Positions 56,055 to 64,000 of a DNA stretch of 64,000 bases are shown in pieces. Numbering within the stretch: position 1 is the first letter of the stretch; each line of letters opens with the position of its first letter. Both the position numbers and the translations under genes were made by a program. The notes beneath the pieces are model-generated. The model searched no databases. It saw nothing but the letters and a program-made list of their open reading frames with translations, and was not told where the DNA came from. The stretch is from Sebastes aleutianus (Eukaryota; Chordata; Actinopteri; Perciformes; Sebastidae): positions 62,001-126,000 of the forward strand of contig CAKAKS010000200.1 in NCBI GenBank assembly GCA_916700875.1. Reading direction: 5' to 3'.

Positions 56055-58234
56055 AGATGCTTTAACTTCTCTTTCACTTTGGCTTTAATGGTTGATTATG
56101 ATGAAATGAATTAAGTCGCACTACGTGTCTTTAGCATGTCTTTGTGGTCTCGACACAAAGAATCGTACAAAAGAGGACTTTCTGACAGTCTCTCCTTCGT
56201 GGTGTTGCACTCGGTTGTATACATGATAAGAGATGGAAATAGTTGTGTGAAGACTGAAAATGGAGAGAGAAATTCAAACCCGGTCTACTTTCACACCTCT
56301 GTGTAGCAGCGAGTCAGCACCTCCCGATTTGGTTGTTGGAAACGTGGTTTCAGATGCTATTAGTACTTAATTTTAAAGGGATTGTTTGGGTGTTTTGAAG
56401 TACGGTCGTATGAGGTACTTAGTCAGTGTATTACCTACTGTAGGTGACGGTCGGCACGCCCCCAGTTTGGAGAAACAGAAAGGAGCACCAGCATGGAAGA
56501 AAAGTAATCCACTGCTCTGGATGGGGACATCAGCAAAAAGTATTTTAGCCACCTAAAATAAAGGCCCACCTAAAAAAATCAATATCAGTTTAAGTGTCAG
56601 TATATTTAGAATATTTCCCGGTTTACCTTGCCATCAGACAACTGTTTCCTACAGGGAACTGAAGCCATTGTATTTATCTATGCTCTGGCCAGACTCCATT
56701 GGAAAAAACTGTAATTTTACCTCGTAGAACACGGGAGGTGCTGATCCGTTGCCTTGATTGGTTCATTTGTTTGTGCAATTGTGTGACTTTGGTGAATCTG
56801 AACAAACCAATATTGTAAATATATTCTATATTCTTAATAATACTGGTTGATTTTTTTAGGTGAGCCTTTCTTTTAGGTGTCAAAAATATGTTTTGCTGCC
56901 GTTTTGCTGGCTCCATCTACAGCAGTACATTGCTTTGGTTCCGTGCTGGTACCGTCATCTACTGTAAGTAATACACTATGGATAAGTACCTCATACAACT
57001 CTACTTCAAAACACCCGGATTTTCCTTTAAGCATTTAGTCCTGTTGTCTGAATTTCAGCATCCAGGTAGACACAGAAACGTCAGCGGGTGCCGTCTTGTG
57101 CTGAACTCAGCACTGTTATTGTGTTTCCTTTCTCCCGTTCACATTCTTGCCCTCAGGAGAACCCAAACCAGGCCTGGTCCCTCCCCTCATTTTTAGGGCA
57201 ACAGCTGCATAAGCACACCTGGGCATGCTGGGCTTTCCTGACCGATGGTGCACCTTCACACCTTTGACAGGTTGCAGTCATAAACTTTTGAAAGGGTCAC
57301 TCCAAGAAGCTCAGGATCAAGGAAACACAGACAACACAGTGGAGTCTCATTTCTCTCTTAGAATAATCTTCTGCATGGATCCTTCTTCTGTCTTCAGACT
57401 CCAGATAAATCTCAGTGCTGTGCATCTTTCTGAAGCTATCAATTATGGTGATGAAAAAGAAAAATATCAAAGTGAGACCACCACCTCTTTAACCAGAAAA
57501 TTACCCATCAAATGACAGGAAGTTACAGCAACCCGAGCTTTAACTTACCACACCTACATTTGGTAATAATTATAAGGCCGTCAGTCACACGAGTTGGTGT
57601 CAAGTTGCAGGGAAGTATAGGGAGTATACAAGCATACACACAAATTCAGACAGTCCTCCCACCATCTCTCTTCATCTGTCTCACACTCATATTCACACAC
57701 ATGCACACACACATACAGTATGCTGTATAAAGGGCCACTTTCTTTTCAGTATTCACCAAACTTTATTTGAACAGGGAGACCTATTAAAAGCTCCACAGCC
57801 ACTGGTACACCCGCCTTTGCATGTGGCAAGTATTCTTGTATATTTTGATAATAGGGTCACGCTGCAGAGCCTACAGTAGGTTGGGTGATCCACCAATCAT
57901 AAAGTCTCCTTTTTAGTGGGGTAATAGTGGGGTTAAAGCATGCCAGCGCTTCAGACGACAGACATTTGACCGAAAACCTGCCATTAAGTCAAAGAGCGCC
58001 TGTTTTTAATCCTTGAAGTTACGTTACAGGGGGTGTGTACTCAGTTGATGCCAGTCATTCAGTGTTGTAAAATGGGACGGTTGTGGAGACAACTTGGCTC
58101 GTGGTGCAGTCATATACATTACATGCCAATTTTGCATGAAAAACTGAATTTTGGCAAAAAAAAAGAAGAAGGAATTCCAAAATGATGAGTCAAGCAAAGA
58201 AAAAGCTTGAAAAGAGACTGCAAAATGTGAGCAT

Positions 58235-59414
58235 TAAAGGAATAGTTTGACATTTTGGGAAATGCACTTATTCGCTTTGTTGCAGAGAGTTAGATGAGAG
58301 GATTGAGAGCACTCACATGTTTACATGATAAATTTGAAGCTACCGCCAGCAGCCAGTTAGCTTAGCTTAGCACAAAGACTTGAAACAGGGGGAAACAGAA
58401 AGCCTGGCTTTGTCAAAACGTAAGAAACAAAAATAAAAATTTCACAAATCAACATGCTATATCTAGTTTGTTGTGTCGAAAGGAGCCAGTTGAGGTGGTT
58501 CGGGCATCTAGCACGGATGCCCCCTGGGCGCCTCCCTTGGGAGGTGTTCCAGGCACGACCAGCTGGGAGGAGACCACGGGGAAGACCCAGGACTAGGTGG
58601 AGAGATTATATCTCTACTCTGGCCTGGGAACGCCTCGGGATCCCCCAGTCAGAGCTGGTTAATGTGGCCCAGGAAAGGGAAGTTTGGGGTCCCCTGCTGG
58701 AGCTGTTGCCCCCGCGACCCGATCCCAGATAAGCGGTTGAAGATGGATGGATGGATATCTAGTTTGTTTTCTACTTGCAGTGTAAAAACTACAAGTTGTG
58801 GTTTTACGGGACTTTTGTGCCAGTTATGTGCGGCGAGTTACAGTATGTGTCCCTCAGAGCAGTAGTTTCTGGAGTCTCCGTTGGTTGCCTGGCAACCTCA
58901 TAGTGACAATAATGTGTGAATTAGTGAGCTTCAGAGAGCTTACGCCACAGTCCGTTTGGCTTGTCTGAATCAAAGTGAAAATGATACTTTTGGTTTGTTT
59001 TCTATTTAGTCTGGTTTGGTTTGGTTTTGGCCCGGATGTCAAGCAAATATCAGACTTCTGCAGAAGTCCAGATCAGTCCTCTCCCACTCATGTTAAGTTT
59101 ACCTGTGTCCATCTCAACAAATGCCGGCGCAAGCAGCCTGTTTTGGTGAAAATGGTTGTTTTGGAATGTATCACAGGTTGGACAGCACCAGATTTAGATT
59201 AAAACTGACTAAATGTTGGCTTGTGAAAGCACCCTCAGAGGTGCTGGTGGGTGAGCCAGACTATCTGTTTCTGGGATTTATGTTAAGATAAACTCGGCTG
59301 CTGGCTGTACATTCATATTTATCTTACAGACATATAAGTGCTATCAATCTTCTCATCAAACACTCAGCAAAAAAGAAACCAACCAACCAAACTAACTACT
59401 AACTATTCCTTTAA
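58235..59414. mobile_element. TTAA-flanked MITE carrying a nested LINE fragment
   Basis: TTAAAGGAATAGTT opens the element and its exact reverse complement closes it. The interior (TTTGGGAAATGCACTTATTC, GCCAGTTAGCTTAGCTTAGC, GGTTGCCTGGCAACC-like block) matches a very common teleost MITE. A LINE 3' fragment has split it at 58473-58754. Confidence 0.82.
58473..58754 (+). mobile_element. 5'-truncated LINE insertion (Rex1/L2-type RT C-terminus) nested in a MITE
   Basis: 282 bp. It encodes the C-terminal tail of a non-LTR reverse transcriptase (RSQLRWFGHLARMPPGRLP ... RRPRGRPRTRWRDYISTLAW), ends at TAA (58730-58732), then an (ATGG)n tail. A 14-bp duplication, ATATCTAGTTTGTT, flanks it at 58459-58472 and 58755-58768, so this is a target-primed, 5'-truncated copy. 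Its reading frame is still open. Confidence 0.85.
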
Positions 59415-62400
59415 ATACATTGTATGAATTTCTCTAAATAAAGGTATAGGTTTGTAATTATTTACTGGCATTATATATGAATTATCATATTTCTCTACAA
59501 CAGTATAAATTCATCAGAAATGCTGATAAAAAATAATAATATTGATTATTTGAGCCCTCAGCTGTGTTGTGGAGTATAACAGGGTTACATAATCACAGAG
59601 CAAATACTGTCAGCTGCTGTAAATGGAATGTTCCACATATAACGGCACTGCAGCTCCGGCCAAAAACCATGAATGACAGGATCGACATACATCCAGGAGG
59701 AGAGAGGGAGAGAAAAGGAAAGACGAGGGAAGAGAGAGAGAGAGAGAGGGATATATAGTAGATATTTCTCCTTCCTGTTTAAAGTGTTGTGGAAAATAGA
59801 TAAACTCTTGGCACAATTTCATCCTCGGCATCTTTGAATTTTGAGGGACTTTGTCCAAAAGAAACAGTCCCCCTTTTCAAGAAAAGGAGGACCGTTCTCC
59901 TCTGGAAAACAAAGACACATTGAGTGTACTGGAAAGATGAACTGATTCCCGGTGCCTCAAGCTGGACTGTGTTAGAGAAAGAAAAAAGGTAACCTCGAGT
60001 GTTAATGAAAAACAGAAGACTTGTGGGTTCTCTGTGTCCTTTAGTGGGACATCCTCAGTGTCGCTGCACTGGATTGGCTGAAAGGGTTTTGTGATCAGTA
60101 AACAAACTCTAGTTTATTCCCCAGCCACCTTTTTTCTTTCAGCCTTTGTCTCTCCTCGACTTTCTATTTGTTTTTCTCCTTCTTTCTTTACTTCATGCAC
60201 ACTTTCTACATACCCACCCAAACTGACTGGGCAGCAGAGCTTCAAAAGCCCTCCGAGTCTAAGCTGTCATGCCCTTTGAAAAACTGTGAAGGATCTCCCA
60301 GACTCAGCTCATCCTGGGTCCCATCTGGAATCACTCTCTTAATAAACTCCGGCCCGAGCGCTCAGCTGCTGTGCCCCGGCAGGTCTGCAGAGAAATATGA
60401 CAAAGAATAAAAGGGATCAATGAGTAGAAAAAAAAATAGGAAAAAGTTCCTCAAAGCTAAACCACTTCAGACTTGACCTCAAACAATCCCCCAGGAAAAC
60501 AGTTTTTTCAGTTCCAAGGTCAAAGCAAAAACTGTTTATTATTATACAATATCTTACAGTCAACCACTGTGGTCAGCCCGTTCGCACGAAAAGGTGAATG
60601 ACACGATAATGCGGAAGGTATTTAGCGTGCAATAACAACGCTGGTTTTTTTTGTTTTTTAAGTTACATTAGTGACATTTGTAATGTGTTTTTTATTGACA
60701 TTTGTGACGTGTTTTACTTGTGTTACGTGGTTTCCGTATATATTGTACGTAGTTTACATAGCGTACTTATTTTATGGCCAATCATGATGTTTTTCCTGAA
60801 CCTAACACCAAATTCACACCAGAGTAGGGCTGACCCGAATGCTTTGAATTATATATACTGTATATATGCATATATATACATATATATGTATATATACTGT
60901 ATATATAGTATGTAATAATAATGCATAAATACATTACATTACATACATTATTCATATTCAACATGAATTATTAGTGTAGAGGTGCATGTGTGTGTACAGT
61001 AGTGCGGCAGCTGTACTGTCCCGAAGCTTCTAATACCTTTGAATATTTCTCACTGAAGCTTTGAAGACCAAAAAATGGTATTCAGGACAGCCCTACACCA
61101 GAGCAGTGGCGGAGTGCGAGGTGCGAGGTGCGAGGTGCGAAGTGTGGCCTGCGGCGAGCTGCCATGCAATGTCTTTGAAAAGCTGCGGCCAAAAAAAAGT
61201 TGTGAAAAGTTTAACTTTTAGTGGCGAAGTGCGGCCAAAGAGGACCAGTAGCCAATCAGTAAACAGAGACGTGTGACTCCTGGGACATGTCGACCTATGT
61301 TGCAAATAATTTCTTTTCACCTGAAATGCATGAATACGCTCCCGGCCGCAGAAAAGAGTAATTATTGCGATGAGCCGCACTTCATCTTTGCCTGTTGTGA
61401 ATTCACTGTAACTAAGCAATTTTGTTGCCTCAACCTAACTGCGGACGTTACCGTAGTTTTGTTGCGTGGCGTACAAATGACACGTGAAAAACCTAAAATG
61501 GATCCTCATCCTTGTAATGTCGTGCTATTTATACGCCTTCATGTGAGATCAGGTTGCTGCAGTATTCTTTCTTATGTATTACATATCTCTACATACAATC
61601 AATACAGTATGTTACATAGCTGTGTATTACTGTGTGGTTATTCACAATATCTATTTATGCAATTCTGATGAAGCAGTTTGCCATACCAATGCAAGACAAT
61701 ATACAGACTTACACTAACCGAGCACAGAATATTACCATCATTGTATATTATAAGAGCTGCAATATCTAGTCCTAGTTTTGTAATTTTTTTCAGTTTCAAG
61801 TTAAGATTTTAGTTATTTATGTTTTTATTATTCTATTTTCTTATCCGCCTCTTTGCTATGTGTGTTTTGTGATGTGTTGGCTTCTGTAATGCTGTAATTT
61901 CCCTTTGGGGTTACTCTATCTATCTTATGGATGCTCGATAGCAGGGAAATGCAACCTCTAGGAAGCTGAAACGCTCCTGGTCCTCATCTCACACTTGAGC
62001 ATGATATTGTTGAAAGTTGTGCCACAGAGGGAGTTTGTGCATAATGGAGTCTTGCAGTACATTTTGGTGGAAGTTCTTTGGACACTGGCCTGTCGCACTT
62101 CTGACATTTGCAACTCTCTCGTCCCAGCTGAATCAATAAAAGCCAGCACTGTCACAATGCTGCACTACTAACCCCCCACCCACTCACACTCATCCACGTT
62201 CACACACACACACAAACATACGCTTAGTCATACAGGACGGCAGTGGCACACAGACAAAGACACACACTCACACATACAAGACACCAGACCTTTCCCAAAT
62301 ATGTACATTCTTCACACTGGAATGAGATCCTCGGCTCTTTCCTCGGCTTCGTGCCCTCTTGGACAAGGAGTCTTGTTGCGTGAGTCCAGCCGAGCAGTCC

Positions 62401-63559
62401 TCTTATACGCTAAGTGCTGACATCATGTTGTCAGCCCTGTTGATGGATGTTTGGCTCCAGCAGCTTCCAAGTTTTACTGGTACACAGAGCCAAAAACTAG
62501 ATTTCTAACTTTGATTTTTAATTATTCCTCTAATGTTATGTCTTAAAGGAACAGTGTGTAACATATCGGGAGATCTATGAGCGGAAATGGAGTGCCAGTG
62601 CCATAAAGCCATAAAGATATTTTATGCATTTTTCCCTTATCGAGATACAGATTGCATTTTAATGCCAGGTATAAATGGGTTATATACTTCATATAATGTG
62701 CATGCAACATGGAGCATTTTCAGACCAGTTGTGTGTGCTTACATATTTATATTTCATTTCATCTCCTCCAATTCAAATGTATATGCATTACGTAATGCAG
62801 ATTTAGTTTCCCAGGATGCCCTTTAGGGACAGAGGACGTCGAAGCTGCCATGTGTGGTCCAAGAAGCAACCACCATGGCTGAGTGGTGAAGCCGATGCAG
62901 AAGCACATTATAGTAATCTGCAGTTCCTCTGAAGGTCACTCTAAGGAAAGACTGATGAAGTCATTGGACAACTTCTCTTTATAGCGTCTCAATAGCTAAT
63001 TTTACTTCTTCTAATGTGTGTTTTGGTGGCCATTTTTGTCTCGGTGGCCTTTTTGTGCCACAAAGAACATGTATTTTTTGCAGTACGTTTCCTTGATTGA
63101 CACAAGTAGTCAGCCAATCAGAGTCAGTTGTCGTGGTTACCTCTTGTTTCTTTGACCCCGGTTCCACCGAGGTTTCTTCCCCTTTAACCAAATCATGTGT
63201 TTCTGGTTCAAGTATGGAGCTGAGCGGTAAATCAAATCCAAGCATCAGATCATCCCTTTAGAAACCTCTTGGTAAAGTCAGAGGTGCTATTTGCATGTTT
63301 TCCTATATATGGCCCTGCTCTTCTATTCGGTTTCAGTTTTGTTTATCTTGTGTTATGTTATGAAAATCAAGTTTAAACTGTCTGTTTTGAACATGAGGCA
63401 AAATTCAGCTGTTTCTATTTCAGTGAATAAAATTCAGCTTGTGATATTCATGCAACAAAACCACTTTCAAATCAATGATACAATATGAGCATGAAAACTT
63501 ACAGTTTATCCAAATACCCTCTCCGCTGGTAGTACTAACCTCTTTACTGCACATACATG
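59415..63559. other. Upstream intergenic DNA, right part
   Basis: No gene recognised. It contains a GA tract at about 59698-59750, a (TA)-rich microsatellite at 60849-60908, a short 7-bp tandem repeat (GTGCGAG) at about 61114-61144 and a MITE terminus at 62543. A 131-codon open frame at 61273-61668 resembles no known protein. Confidence 0.5.
62543..62595 (+). repeat. Partial copy of the 2764-3133 MITE terminus
   Basis: TTAAAGGAACAGTGTGTAAC followed by ATCGGGAGATCTATGAGCGG matches the right end (inverted) of the intron 33 MITE for about 50 bases. No matching far end was found to its right, so it appears truncated. Confidence 0.6.
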
Positions 63560-63892
63560 TACTGATGGGACGATATAGGATTTTATTGCGGAACACGCAC
63601 AATAAGTAGATTGCGGTGAATTTCCATTATTGTATTTTTTTTTTAAAGTCTTATCTATCCCTTATTTGTCCTTTATGATTTTCCCTAAAATAGATGTGTC
63701 CTATCTGTGATGCAATAAAAATATTTGTTTCTTTACAAAATGTAAGGTTAAATGATTCCAGTTTGTTTTAGTGCCATTTTAAGAGTTTTAAGCATATTTT
63801 GATGATTATCGGGAATCGGGACAATATCGAGAATTGTAATTATTTTGGCCAGGATAATCATGGCACAAAAATTTCATATTGTCCCATGCCTA
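63560..63892. mobile_element. hAT-type MITE near the right edge
   Basis: A 333-bp element with ends TACTGATGGGACGATAT and ATATTGTCCCATGCCTA. CATACATG is exactly duplicated at 63552-63559 and 63893-63900. It is non-coding and AT-rich. Confidence 0.75.
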
Positions 63893-64000
63893 CATACATG
63901 TATATGCTCAGAAAACAACCAGCGGTTTGTTTTGAGAGTGATGAATGAGTCCAGAGAGAGCAGGTTTCAATTTCAGGCACAAAGAGAGAGAATTTCAGAA

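Larger units (their letters stand above)
45329..58234. other. Upstream intergenic DNA, left part
   Basis: No coding exon recognised on either strand. It contains repeat-family copies at 45467-45780, 49935-50472, 50568-50805 and 55557-56054, a GA-rich tract at 49318-49545 and another purine-rich tract at 52190-52390. Open frames here are short and lack codon bias or known motifs. Confidence 0.55.

Noticed and set aside
61273..61668. 131-codon plus-strand open frame
   Set aside because: No recognisable motif, unusual composition and no neighbouring exons; most likely chance in AT-rich DNA.

Overview
The window is vertebrate nuclear DNA, almost certainly from a ray-finned (teleost, probably percomorph) fish. 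It contains one recognisable protein-coding gene: a type II procollagen alpha-1 gene (col2a1) on the minus strand. I could read 38 coding exons, from the start codon at 43632 down to 1224, and the gene runs off the left edge. Together they encode 842 residues: signal peptide, cysteine-rich VWC domain, N-propeptide minor helix, N-telopeptide and the first 639 residues of the main Gly-X-Y helix. The remaining helix, C-telopeptide and C-propeptide lie outside the window. Exon sizes (17, 33, 45, 54, 99, 102, 108 bp) and their order follow the mammalian COL2A1 plan. The helix register also holds: Lys87 in KGHR, GLPGER at 127-132, Lys264, GVMGFP at 400-405 and GFPGER at 502-507 all fall at their known positions, so no exon has been missed.

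Layout. 1-1223: partial intron 38, no exon seen. 1224-8564: exons 38-27, with a 3.8 kb intron holding a TTAA-flanked MITE and a decayed LINE. 10275-17461: exons 26-19. 17462-21770: a 4.3 kb intron. 21771-30783: exons 18-9, with two hAT-type MITEs that still have exact 8-bp target duplications. 32865-37923: telopeptide, N-propeptide helix and a 17-nt microexon next to a long CA/GT repeat. 39425-39634: the VWC exon, which is alternatively spliced in other vertebrates. 39635-43541: intron 1. 43542-43632: exon 1; its start codon lies in a hairpin of the kind known from type I and III collagen mRNAs. 43633 to about 44100: 5'UTR and promoter.

The right-hand 20 kb (about 44.1-64 kb) has no gene I can recognise. 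It holds TTAA-flanked MITEs, a nested LINE fragment with a 14-bp target duplication, a further hAT MITE, dispersed-repeat copies and microsatellites. The first 38 exons alone span 42 kb, longer than I recall for the whole human gene (about 31 kb), and much of the excess is repeat DNA. I found no CRISPR, tRNA, rRNA, prokaryotic or viral gene and no evidence of a new biological system. The most interesting points are the LARP6-type 5' stem-loop with its five-codon uORF in a type II collagen, the microexon/GT-repeat arrangement, and the well-preserved transposon insertions in the introns.
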